From: a virus
Length of the DNA stretch: 40,412 nt
Virus record (IMG/VR): IMGVR_UViG_3300042887_000795
Location: 1-40,412 of that record
Reading direction: 5' to 3' (one strand)
Part shown: one piece after another, positions 1 to 10,700 of the stretch
How positions within the stretch are numbered: position 1 is the stretch's first letter
How the letters are laid out: each line of letters starts with the position of its first letter
The notes under the pieces: model-generated
Told to the model about the DNA's origin: nothing
Databases searched by the model: none
The model's input: only the letters and a program-made list of their open reading frames with translations
Position numbers and translations under genes: made by a program

Positions 1-127
1 GCCACGGCAGCAACCGGGGCCGGAGTGGATGGCTCGCGCATGGTAGCAGACTGGACCGCCACCTTGAGGGCCGTGAGCCCGGACGCCTTCGGCACCGACG
101 GCTCCGGCGGCAGCGGCTTGCCCGCTC
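1..127. repeat. Terminal direct repeat, left copy (circular closure)
   Basis: Bases 1-127 are identical to 40286-40412. A 127-base overlap at contig ends is the usual sign of a circular molecule closed at the assembler's k-mer length, so it is probably not a biological terminal repeat. It lies inside one continuous reading frame (the annealing protein), which supports true circularity: joining 40285 to 1 restores the frame. The real packaging ends of the virion DNA cannot be inferred from it. Confidence 0.95.
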
Positions 128-608
128 CCGGGATGGTCTCGACCTCGGTCTCGTCGAGGAACCCCAGCCCGCAGATGGAGAGCGTCAGTCGGCGCTTGGC
201 CTTCGTCTCGCACTTCATCAGGGCGTTGGCGAGCGCCTCGCCCTTCAGCCCGCCGATCGAGAGGACCGCCGAGGACTCGTCCTCGCGCCCGGTCTTGTCC
301 CGGCCGCGTGCCACGACCTCGAACAGGCCCATCTCGGCGATGTGCCGCCGCTCCAGCGCCAGCACCGACACCGAGTTGATCTTCCGCAACTGCTCGGAGC
401 AGGCGCGGGTCGCGTAGCACACCAACTTCCCGTTCAGCGGGATGAACTCGAAGGGCCGCGTCAGCGGGTTGAGCCCGAGGCTCTCGCACAGGCGGTTGAC
501 GTACGACACGCGCTGCTCGGCGGTCAGCCGCGACAGGTCTCCGCCGACCAGCACCTGCTCGATCGACTGCGCGGCCGACTGGCCGCTGGTTCTCATCAGT
601 TCAGACAT
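1..608 (-). CDS. RecT/Red-beta-like single-strand annealing protein, N-terminal part (gene continues across the contig junction)
   Basis: The gene starts with ATG at 608, runs leftward to base 1 and continues at 40285 down to a stop at 39910, giving 327 residues. The start overlaps the exonuclease stop (ATGTCTGA), implying translational coupling. Residues 20-165 carry the conserved features of a phage family found beside RecE-type exonucleases: a GLNP..RPF.F..LNGKL block near residues 45-62, QLRKI, DESS, GLKGEALANALMKCETKAKRR, then TLSICGLGFLDE. The family is often annotated RecT-like, and the neighbouring exonuclease supports a role in annealing ssDNA during recombination-dependent replication. 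The family assignment is from memory of conserved motifs; annealing activity is inferred. After residue about 175 the protein becomes a Pro/Ser/Ala-rich linker. Confidence 0.75.
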   Translation of the reverse strand, partial: MSELMRTSGQSAAQSIEQVLVGGDLSRLTAEQRVSYVNRLCESLGLNPLTRPFEFIPLNGKLVCYATRACSEQLRKINSVSVLALERRHIAEMGLFEVVARGRDKTGREDESSAVLSIGGLKGEALANALMKCETKAKRRLTLSICGLGFLDETEVETIPGAGKPLPPEPSVPKASGLTALKVAVQSATMREPSTPAPVAAV

Positions 609-1458
609 TGCAGTTCTCCTCTGCTTGGATGCGTGCGAGAGCCCACGACGGGATCCCGATCTCTGTGACGCCCTCGTACCCCTTCGGACCATCCGACAGG
701 TAGGAGCGGTACTTCTCGACAAGCCTCATCATCGTCGGCTCGAATGAAGCAACTACTTCATCCTTGAACCGATACACGGCGACCGCGTGCGGTGCCGCCT
801 TCTCCACCACCACGAACACGAAGTGCTTCGGGTCGAGCCCGCACAGGCGTGCCATGTGCAGGTAGAAAGAGCATTGCAGGCCGTAGCCGAAGTTCCACAC
901 CGACCGCTCGAACTCGTCCTTCGAGGCGCTGCCGCTGGTGGTCTTCACGTCCACGATGATTCCCTCTCCTCCGACCTCGACGTAGCGATCGAACCGTGCC
1001 TTCGCCTTGATGCCAGAGACCTCGGCGAAGAGCGAGAGTTCCGCCTGCCCTTCGAGTTCCCGGCATACCTGCGCTGCATCTGGGTTCGCCATCACGGCGG
1101 CGCTCATCGCCGCAACCTCGTCACCTTGGTCCGAGGTCAGCACGGTCTTGCTTCCCGTGGTCATCAGGAAGTTGTCGTAGATCGCCTTGCCTTCCTTGGT
1201 CCGGCGGTCAACCTTGGGTGCCTCGGCGAAGTCCCGGCCCCACAGGTGTGGTGTCAGGACAAGGCTGTGGAGCGCACGGCCGACGGCGAACGCCGGGCTG
1301 TCGGCTGGGTTGGCGATCTCGTGGGCGAGGTGCAGGCTGGTGGCACGGTCCAGCACCTTCAAACGCGATGCACTCATCGCGTCGTACCCGTGGTAAAGTG
1401 CTTCGGGCAGGCCGCGCTCGATGTGCGGCCACGATTCAGGCTCGAATCTCAAATTCAA
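601..1458 (-). CDS. RecE/exonuclease VIII-like PD-(D/E)XK exonuclease
   Basis: A 285-residue protein of the phage RecE-like (PDDEXK-like) family that would resect dsDNA ends for the annealing protein encoded next. It opens with a family-typical stretch (YHGYDAMSASRLKVLD), has the AVGRALHSLVL helix, and the nuclease core IKAKARFDRY followed by IIVDVKTT; candidate metal ligands are D157 and D170 with K172. The C-terminal QCSFYLHMARL helix matches the family's Q-x3-Y motif. I prefer the TTG at 1458, preceded by AGGAGA eight bases upstream; a GTG at 1503 in the same frame would add 15 residues encoded by a hairpin and has no good ribosome-binding site. It follows the RHH gene and overlaps the annealing gene by 8 bases. 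Confidence 0.85.
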   Translation of the reverse strand: MNLRFEPESWPHIERGLPEALYHGYDAMSASRLKVLDRATSLHLAHEIANPADSPAFAVGRALHSLVLTPHLWGRDFAEAPKVDRRTKEGKAIYDNFLMTTGSKTVLTSDQGDEVAAMSAAVMANPDAAQVCRELEGQAELSLFAEVSGIKAKARFDRYVEVGGEGIIVDVKTTSGSASKDEFERSVWNFGYGLQCSFYLHMARLCGLDPKHFVFVVVEKAAPHAVAVYRFKDEVVASFEPTMMRLVEKYRSYLSDGPKGYEGVTEIGIPSWALARIQAEENCNV

Positions 1459-1474
1459 AGTGACTTCTCCTCTC

Positions 1475-1503
1475 GTGCCGTGTGGCTTCACAGCCCACGG
1501 CAC
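1475..1503. other. Hairpin between RHH gene and exonuclease gene
   Basis: GTGCCGTG and CACGGCAC form perfect 8-bp arms, and with the inner GGCT/AGCC the stem reaches 12 bp with one bulge and a TCAC loop. It begins 4 bases after the RHH stop codon and ends just before the exonuclease ribosome-binding site. There is no U-tract, so it looks more like an mRNA processing, stability or attenuation element than a full terminator. Confidence 0.5.
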
Positions 1504-1506
1504 TTC

Positions 1507-1704
1507 TCATTTCTTCTTGGCGGGTGCGGGCGAAGCGGCTTCGGCCGTCGCCTCCTTCAGTTCATGCTCGTACTGGTCGAGCAGCATGGAGACGAGCGCG
1601 GACTGGGTCCATCGCCCGGCCCGGGCGAAATGCTCGATCCGCTGCTTGACGTGACGGGGAACCGTCAGCGTCGCGTGCCGTCGGGGGGCGGGTTGTGTGT
1701 CCAT
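1507..1704 (-). CDS. Ribbon-helix-helix DNA-binding protein, putative regulator of the phage
   Basis: A 65-residue protein. Residues 10-45 (ATLTVPRHVKQRIEHFA followed by WTQSALVSMLLDQYEHEL) fit an Arc/CopG-type ribbon-helix-helix: a short beta strand with alternating residues, then two helices. The tail is Ala/Lys-rich. ATG at 1704 is chosen because AAAGGAGGT lies six bases upstream; a longer frame reaches into the promoter. The gene is first in the recombination operon. A perfect dyad (1721-1740) sits in its leader, just after a promoter, as expected for RHH autoregulation. The same dyad occurs at three other places, so it may control all the transcription units. The fold is a recognition by pattern; ligand assignment is inferred. 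Confidence 0.75.
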   Translation of the reverse strand: MDTQPAPRRHATLTVPRHVKQRIEHFARAGRWTQSALVSMLLDQYEHELKEATAEAASPAPAKKK

Positions 1705-1720
1705 GAGGCATACCTCCTTT

Positions 1721-1740
1721 CTGTGGTGAATGCACCACAG
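1721..1740. promoter_or_regulatory. Operator dyad 1 (RHH/recombination operon)
   Basis: CTGTGGTGAATGCACCACAG: perfect 8-bp arms around a 4-base centre, immediately downstream of a sigma-70-like promoter and upstream of the RHH start codon. It matches the dyads at 32201 (17/20), 26907 (17/20) and 37679 (15/20). Likely site of autorepression by the RHH protein (inference). Confidence 0.7.
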
Positions 1741-1773
1741 ATACAAGGTACGCACCACTCAGGCGGCTGTCAA
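1741..1773 (-). promoter_or_regulatory. Putative sigma-70 promoter for the recombination operon
   Basis: On the minus strand a perfect TTGACA (1773-1768) is followed after 17 bases by TACCTT (1750-1745), a weak -10. The -35 box contains the TGA stop of the giant gene. The operator dyad starts five bases after the -10, so a bound repressor would cover the start site. Confidence 0.5.
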
Positions 1774-4700
1774 GGGCTCGGCTGGGTGGCTTTGCGGATT
1801 CTTTCGAGCCGCTCCAGTTCCGCCATCCGGCGGCGCTGGGCAGGGGTCAGGGTGCCTTCCCGCTCCCGCTTGCGGTACTCGGTGAGGAGCCTCGACGCCG
1901 GGGGACGGACCTGCTCCGCCGTCCGCACGATCGTCCTGATCGGGCTCACCACCGGGATGCCGCCCAGTTGCAGCGTGGTCCCGGTCACGTCGGCGAACCC
2001 ACGGGCGCGGTTGCGCCTGAGTTCAGGGATGCGAGCCCGCTCCGTCGGCGTGAGCGTCCCCTCGCGCTCCTTGCGTTCGTACTCCATCAGGGTGGACGTT
2101 GCTTGCGTTGCGCCTGCTGCCTGCTTTGCGGCGTCGCCGATCATGCGGATGGCGAGCGGCTCCATCACGTCGTCGGCCATCTCCGGGCTTGACATCGCCG
2201 CCTCGACGAGGCCCGAGGCGATGATGCCGCTGTACCCGGCCACCGACGAGACGGCGTCCGCCGCCAGCCCCGAGGCCGAGTACTTCATCTCGCGCTCCAT
2301 CAGCATCCGGCGGATGATCTCCTCGTCCTCCTCGTCTCCGCCGAACAGGTTGGCGACGGCGAGCCCGGCGAGCGCCCACAGCGGGTTCACCGCAGCGGCA
2401 AGCGCCATGTTCCCGGCGATTCCCGCCGTCGTGCGCCCGATCTGCACCGGGTCGCCCGACATGATCGCACGACGCAACTGGTTGTGGCCCTTCAGCGGGT
2501 CCGACGAGAACGGGAACAACACGCGGCCGATGCCCTTGTTGAACTTGTTGACGGCCGCATACAGCGTGTCGTCGAGCGCGTCGCTCACGTTCTGCGTCCT
2601 GCGGAAGGCATCCTCCGCCATCTGCGCCGCCATCCGGTCCACCTGCGCGTCGGCCATGCCCGGGTTCCGGCGCTTCAGGTCAGCACGGAATCCCTCGAAC
2701 GCGACCAGCATGATCTGCCGATCGACCGCACGGATCACGCCGTCGGCGCTCCGCGAGATCTTGCCGACGGTCATCGTCCCCTCTCGCAGCGCCTGCGCGG
2801 CACGCATGAAGTCGCCTGCCGCCGCCGACTCGCCGAGCGTCGCGAGGCTCCGGCCCGTCGCCTGCATCGCAGTCACCCACTGCTCGGTCCCGGTGCGCGG
2901 GTCGCCGATGACGTTGGCGAAGATTCCGATCTGGCTCCGGCGGTGGCGATCGTACAGGTATCCGTTCAGCCCCTCGATGTAGGCGATCCGTTCCTTGCGC
3001 TGGGCCAGCGTCATCGCCAGCGACCGCGCCGATCCCTCGGCCAGCGCCGTCGGCGACATCTCGCTCGACAGCCTGAACGCGCCGCCCAACTGGCGGATCC
3101 ACGTCTTCGGGTTGAGAGTGATCAGGGCACCCGACACGTTCGAGTTCAACTTCTCGATCAGGTCGTTCGTCGGCCGTCCCGACAGCCCGACGCCGTTCAG
3201 CACCAGTTTCCGCACGGCGTCGTTCGCGCCGTCGCCAAGCACCCGCTCCATGCTCGTCCGCACGGGCGTCGTCTTCAGGACGCTCATCGCGTACCTGAGC
3301 GGCAGCGACAGGTGGATCAGCCGCAGCGACTCGTCAATGTGCGAGTCCATCGTCCGCATCAGGCCGGACACCACGAGCGTGGACCGCGCCGCGACGCGCT
3401 CCTTCAGGAACCCGGCGTTCGACAGCATCGTCGAGACCACCTGCGTCGGGTCCATGTTGATGTCGATGTTCGCGTCGCCGATCTCGTCGCCGAGGCGCTG
3501 GCGCGGGAAGTACCCGACCACCGTGTCCGGCTGGCGTCCGTTGATCTGGAAGTAGATCTCGAACGCCATCGGCCGGATGCGCTCTTCGAGGATCGCCTTC
3601 ATGTCCTCGATCAGCGCACGCTGCTCGGCGGTCAACCCGGCGACGATCGCCGCGTGTTCCTGCTGCGTCAGCAGGATCGGGTCGCCCTTTCGGTAGGTCG
3701 AGAACACGATCGGCGAGCCACGGCTCTCCGGGTCGTTGGCGTCGGTCAGGAGCGACACCGTGTCCTCGTCGAACGCGGCGATATTCAGCATCATGTCCAC
3801 CGGGATCATCCGGTCCACGCCGCCCATCCGCACCGTCACCGTCTCGGCGGACGTGTCCCCGTACAGCCCGGCGGCGCGGGCCGCATACCCGTCGTACCCG
3901 GCGTACCCGGCACGGCGCAGCGACCCGTCGATCGACTCGTCGATGGCCCGGCGTGCCACCGTCATGGCGTTCTTGCCAGCCTTCAACTGGTTCCACATCT
4001 TGCCCAGCACCCCTGACTCGCCACCTTCGAGGCGCTGCATCAGGGTGTAGGCGTCCATGTTCATGAACTCGGTCAGCAACTGGCGGACGATCCCGGGCTG
4101 CGGAGCCTGCGACGCCGTGGGCTGCGCCGGGAGCGGCGTCAACGTGTTGATCGTCGCGCCAAGCACCGCCGAGTCTGCGGCCACCTCCTCGGCACGCCCA
4201 TCGCGCCCGGCCCGGTACTCCTCGCGTTCGAGGTCGAATGAATCCTGCGCGTTCGCGAGCGCCTGCCTCGCGGAGATGATCCGGTTCCGCAGGTCGATCG
4301 AGTCGGTGAACGGCAGCAGCCGCTTCTTGCCCGTCGCCAGCAGGCCGAACGCCGTGTCGAGTTGCGCCTTGATCGCGGCACGGGTGTCCGCCCGCAGACC
4401 GACCTTCTTCACCCGCTTCCGCAGGCGGTTGATGTCCGACACCGTCTCGATCGCCTCGGCGCGGTACAGATCCTGCATCACCCGGCGGGCGACCACGGCG
4501 ACGCCGCTCGGCGTCCGCATCGTGGCGAGCGCATCGACATACTTGCCGCGCATCGAGCGAGGCAGCGACGAGATGATCTCCGCCGCCTGCTTGCGGATCT
4601 CGACCATCTCCTTCTTCGCCTCGGCCCATCCGGCGGCAGCGCCCTTTGCCTGCCCGGCGAACCACGCCCGCAGCGCCTTGCGCTCGGCACGCTCCGCCGC

Positions 4701-7700
4701 CTCGTCCCTCCGCAGTTCTGCCAGCCTGCGGGCACGCTCCATCCGCACGCGCAGCGCATCGTTGCGGGCGACCTCGCGGTCCAGCCGCTCGTTGAACGCG
4801 GCCATCCGGTTCTTGAACTTCGAGCGCAGTTCATCGCGCTTGGCGGCTGCCTTGGCCTGCTCGACATCGCGCACCTCGCGTGCGGCCATCTTGCGGCCCT
4901 TCATCACGCCAGCGACTTGCCCGGCACGGCGGCCGATCGCGAACGCCAGAGACGGCGCGTCGATCTTGCCGACCGAGCGCAGCCCGCGCAGCGCGGCCTT
5001 GAACTCCTTGCGTGCGTCGGCGATCTTCGCCTCGTCCCCGGTCTTGCGTGCCGCTTCGAGCGCGACGCGGGCGGCGGTCAGGCGCTTCCCGGCGTCCTTG
5101 ATCTCGCCAGCCGGGACGCGGCGGCGGGCGGCGCGAAGGCCGGGAGCCTGCGTCGGACGCTCGTTGAAGATTGACTTGGCTTGGTTGGAATCGAAGATTC
5201 CGTAATTGATGACGCCGCGTTCCTGCGTAACGATGCCGTCATATCCGAGATTCCTGATGAACTCGACGAAGGTTGGTTCTTCAAGAACGTCCCAATCGCC
5301 GCGCATAGCACGAAACTTCCAATCCTCAGTCGCTCCCCATTGGTTCAGGATGGTCTCTGCTTCTTCTGTATTTCTGACATCGAACGGCTTCCGAATGTTC
5401 AGATATACGGGAATCAACCGTGCCGAGTAATTGACTCGCTTGCCGTCAACCTCGCGATACTTCGCAAACGCGAACTCAGAGGCTACGTCTGGCGATGTCG
5501 AAAAGAATGCAAGCAGCCCACCACGATCTTCGACCTTTCGACCGTAATCCTCAAACTGGTCGAAATCTTCCTGAGACATTGTCCCGTGGTACACGACCAG
5601 CGGCCTGCCCTGCTCGTCCACGACCTTGCTGTCGCCGAACCACGCACGCCACTCGGGCGTGAACTCGGAGAGTTCGCGGGGGCGGCGGGCCATGCGGATG
5701 TCCGTCTCTGCCACGTCGAAACGGCGCGAGAGCGGAATGACGTTGCCCTGATCGTCGTAGGTGAAGGGGTCGGCGGACTTGAACTGCTCCGGCCTGAACA
5801 CGACGTAGTGCGTCGATGGCTCGGTCGGGTCGATCAGGTTCTTGAAGATGACACCATCATGTCCAGCGGCAATCGCTGCCTGAATCTTCGGCGTGAGCGC
5901 GAATTCGGCAGGAGTCTTGCCTTCAGCGTCATAGATCGCCGGGTTGTCGATCTTCGCCAGCAGGTGAAGAACGCGGCGGTTCGGCAGCGCGTCCGACACA
6001 CGCTCATACAAGAACTGCGTCAGCGCATTTCGCGTTTCGCCTACTTTGCTCTGCGCTTCTTTCAGGCGCGGCGTGTTCCACCAAGAATCCGAAGACCTTG
6101 CACTATTGACGAATTCGTCTAGTTCACGATTGCGAACAATTGGATCTGGCGACAGGATGTCAGCCAACTTGTCCGCGAATATCTGCCGTGTTTCAGCGGC
6201 CCGCGCATCGATTGCTGCTTGAAGTTCGTCCAAGGCATCCTGATGCACGGCCTTCAGGCGCTTGCCTTCATCCGTGTTCGCGGCCTCGTCTCGAAGCGCG
6301 GAAATTGGTCCGCCGAACGCAAGGTCGAACACTCCACCCATGCCGATGTTGCGCGAGTATTCCTCGGCGACCTTTGGGTTGTCCGTGGCGAACATCCCGA
6401 TTTGCGCCGATTCCGCCCCGGTCTTGGACCCGCCCTTCTCGATGTCAAACACCGTGAAATTAGGACCGTTGGTCCCGTGGTAGACCTCGAACCGATATCC
6501 GGCAGCAGCCCCTGCCTCGATCGCCATCCGCTGCCCGGTCGCCGTATCGCCGCGTGCGGCGGCGGCTAGGTATTCGGCGTCTGAGGCGCGGCGGCGGGCG
6601 GAGACTGTGCCGGAGACGACTGCGGTCGGACCCCATCCGTACTTGGCATCGAAGTCGCGGTTGACGGCCTCGACACGGGAACGAAGATCTGCGACCCGCT
6701 GGAGAAGATCGGGTCGCTGGGACTGAATTCGGCTTCGATAATCTTCACCATTTGGACTCCTCTGCCAGTCGTTTCCGATGTAGTCGCCATCGGAACGGAA
6801 ACTGCGCGTCGTGACTGTACCACCGCCAAACGTGTCAGGCAAGGATTCGAGAACCTCTCGGACCCCACGCTGGAAGTCGGCGTTGGCAATGTCCGTGAAG
6901 TTCAGGATCCTCGCTCCGTCAGGGCGGTATGCGGGCGCAAGTTCCTGCGTGTTGAACTTGGCGATCACCGCCGAGTACAGCGCCTGCATCTCCTGCTGGT
7001 CGAGCGGACGTGCCGTCGTCAACTCGATGCCGTTGTGCCGGATCTTGGCGTCGTCGAAGACGGGCGTGTGGTAGACGACCGCGTCCTGCTCCATCACCAA
7101 TCCGCGGATCGCGGCAGCGAGATCGAGCAGCGCCGTCGCCGCAGGCTTGATCTTTCGAGACTTGCCAGCCCCGGCAGACGGCACGGGCACGAACGTCTGC
7201 GCCCCGGCACCAATGTCGCCGAGCCACGCGCTGAACCCATCGACCGTCGTGCCCTGCGGCAGGCCGACCATGTCCGCGATGGCGTCGCGATTGTTTTCGG
7301 TCAGCGCCGCCTTGACGGCCTGCAAGTACTCGAACTTCTGCGCGAGCGGAGCGGCGTGGATGCCCGGCAGCGACCGCCCGGTCGATGTGCTTGGCGTCGC
7401 CTCCCATGACATCTGCACCATGCGCTCCCGGAGCGCGTCGCTGAAGTCGTACTTGCTCTGCTCGATGTCCGCCGTGTTCAGCGCATACGCCATGCCCATC
7501 TCGTGGGCAAGCCTGTAGTGCCTGTACCTGTTCTCTGCCGGGATGACGAACTTTTCCGTCTCCTTCCCGGTCTTTTTGTCGATCTCCTTGGTGACGGTGC
7601 CGATCCCTTCGTCGATCTCGCGCTCGCGCAGCGCACCGCGAATCGGGTCGATGCGGCCCTTCATGGCCGTCCAGATCGCCGCCTGCACCTGATGCGCCTT

Positions 7701-10700
7701 CCAGCCGAGTTCGTCGGCGAGGCGCTGGATCTCGCGCTCCGCGAACTTGTACTTCGGCCCTTGGTCGAGCGCCTTCGACCCGTAGTCAAACGCGATCGCC
7801 ATCCACATGTCCATCGTCGCCACGCCCGGGTCGAGTTTGGACGGGTCGATCTCGACCATCAGGTTCTGGTAGAACGAGTTCGTCTTGATGCCGCTCCACA
7901 TCTGGCCGCGCACGAGCAGCGCCTCGGCCTTGCGGTCGGCGACGGAGAACCCGGCATCGATCGGCATCCCGGCCTTCCACTGGAAGTACGCCGTCAGCGC
8001 CATCGACGTGTTCGCCGGGACCGTCGCGTTCGGCGAGTAGAGCGCGATCAGGGCGACGATCCGCTCCGCCTCCTCGACATCTCCTCCGGTGATCTCAAGG
8101 ATCGCACGGCTGGAGTTCTCGTACCACATCCGGCCAGCCTCGCCTTCGACGGCGAGTTGGCGCAACTTGGTGCGGAGCGTCTTCAACTTGGCGGGGCTGC
8201 CGCCGACCCAGTCCGGCGCACCGACGTACCGCCCGGTCGCCTTCTCGCGCTTGTGGCCGATGTCGCTGGCGGGCCTGCGGGCGCGAGCCCACATCGACCG
8301 GAACTCCGGCCCGAACTCGGCGTACATCTCCTGCTGGAGCCTGCGCCCGATCTCGCGGTCCTCCTCGGACAGCGACGCCGGGTCGCGCTCCATCGCCTCC
8401 ATGATCGGGTAGATCCGCTTGCCCTTGGCGAACTTCTTGTCCGACGCCCGGATGTTGTTCACGGCGAGGTTGACCATCGCCTTGAAGTCGGGCGTCTCGG
8501 CTGCGGCAGCCTCGGCGGCGGTCATGCCCGATGCGCCCACCGCCGGAGCGGCAGCCGGAGCGGCCGCTGGCACAGCGGTGGGAGGCACCGGAGCGGGTGC
8601 GGACGGCGCAGGAGGGGCCGCAGGGGCCGCTGCTGGCGCTGGCGTCGCACCACTGGGGGCGGGCTGGGCGCGGCGCTTGGCCTCCGCCTCGACACGCTGG
8701 AAGGCTGCAATGCCTTGCTGGGCCTCGCGCAGACGCCCGGCCATCTCGGTCGGGGCCGGGGCCGCACGCTCCCGCTTCAGCATCGCGTCGTAGACCTTCA
8801 GGGCCGTGGCAGCCTGACGGCCACGCAGGCCCGTCCGGGCCAGCACGCGGCCAAGCAGGCCCGGCGCACGGCCCGTCCTGAACAGGGTCGTGATCCCGTC
8901 GCGGATGTGGTTGGCCGTGCCCTCGGCGTCGGTCAGCGCCGTTCCCCACCGACGCATGATGTGGTCCACGTTGCCGCTGCGGTCGCCGTTCAGGGCCGCC
9001 GCCGCAGACGCCACCGCCACCCGGTCCTCGGCCGTGACCTGCGGCCCGAAGTAGTTGACCGCCGCCTCCAGCACCGACCGCTCGTCGAACGAGTTCCGAA
9101 GCGCCTGCCACAACTTGCCGTCGGTCAACTGGATCGAGTGGATCGCCTCCTCGAACCCGATGCCGATCACCTCGCCGAGCGTCTGAGCGTCGTTCCCGGC
9201 GCGGATGTAGAGCGTGTTTGGCGTCGCCGGGCTGAAGAACGCCTGACGGTCGGCATTGGCGTCGTCGTAGAACACCACGTCGTAGCCGAGCGACGACAGT
9301 TGCTTCATCGCCGCAACGTCGGCTTCCGTCGTCGGGTTGGCGGCAGTCACCTGCTCGACACGCATCACGTCGTCCATCGACATCACCCGGCGCGGCTGGC
9401 GCTGGGCCATGAACGCCGTCGCGGCCGCAAGCCTCGTGTCCGCTGCCACCTTGTCCGCCGCCAGCACCGCCATGTCCTTCTGGTGCTGGGCGATCTCGGT
9501 GACGATCGCGTTCATCTCCTGCTCCGCCGCCTGCACCCCGGCGTCGTCCTTCTTCCTCTTGGCGGTGGCGATCTTCTTGGCCGCGTCTGCCTGCTTCTGG
9601 ACGAGCATGGCGGCCTTCTGCTGGGCGACGGCGATGTCGCCTCGCGCCTGCACGGCCGCCTCCTCGGACGCCTGCACCTCGACCATCCGTTCTGCCTCGG
9701 TCATCCCCTGCATCGCGCCAACGGTCGTCGGGGCGATCCGCTCCCAGTAGGCGGGATCCGAGTACTCGGTCTGGCTCTTGGCGAGCGCGTCGCTGATCCG
9801 GCGTCGGACGCGGCTCTCCTGCCCCATCGCGATCGGCACGCCGACGACCTGAGCGCCCGCACCGCCGACGCTGCCGTAGAGGCTGTCGTACCACGCCTCC
9901 TCAAGCGCAGGGCCGAACGCCTTCATCTTCTCGCCGGAGATTGGCTTGCGGAGGTAGTTCGTGGACAGGCTCGCAGCGCCTTCCTCAATTCCTTCGGTCA
10001 CAGCGCCGCCAGCAAAGCCCTTGACCGCACGGCCTGCCGCCGTCCTGCCGACGCCACGGGCAAGGAACTCCGCCGCAGTCGTGCGTGCGAACCCGGCAGC
10101 GACCTTGCCGCCGATCATCTCGGTGGCAGACTCGATGCCGCCTCCGACAGCGGCACCGAGATACTGCCGTGCCCGTGAATAGGGCATCTCCCCGGCCTTG
10201 GCGGCCTCCTCGATCTGGAACGCGCTCGCGCCCGCGCCTTCGAGGAAGAACGACGCCGATGCCAGTGCCGTGCCAGCGATCGGGACGCGGGACAGCAGCA
10301 TGTACTCGGCCATGCTGGTCGGCCCCTGAGTCACGGCCGATGTCAGGTTCGTCATCACGTCGTCCGAGCCAAGCACCGTCGTCTGCTGGGCACCGCGTGC
10401 GAATGCCTCCAGCCCGCGATCCTGCTCAAACGACGCAAGCGACGCCAGCATCCCGGCACCACGCAACTTGGCGGCGGTCTTGGCCGCGATCGTCCCGACC
10501 ACTGCCTCTGCCGTGGTCGTCCCGCGACGGGCACGCTCCTCGACCGACATGCGAGCCGCCTGCTCGATCGTCACCCCGGCGGGTGCCTCGCCCATCACGG
10601 CCTTGGAAACAACCTCGGTGACGGGGCCACCCTCGCCACCGAGCGTCTCCATCGCCAGCGACCCGGCGATCTGCCCAAGCGCCAGCGCACCCTGCTCCTC

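Noticed and set aside
1245-1260. A further operator copy (GGTGTGGTGTCAGGAC)
   Set aside because: Only one half-site; no inverted partner, within the exonuclease coding sequence.
787-2982. A 731-residue open frame on the plus strand across the exonuclease and giant genes
   Set aside because: It is antisense to well-supported genes, has Arg/Ser-rich composition with no domain, and no ribosome-binding site; GC-rich DNA makes long antisense frames by codon bias.
7503-10178. An 891-residue plus-strand open frame inside the giant gene
   Set aside because: Shadow of the giant gene: Arg/His/Leu/Gly/Val composition of reverse-complemented codons, no motif.
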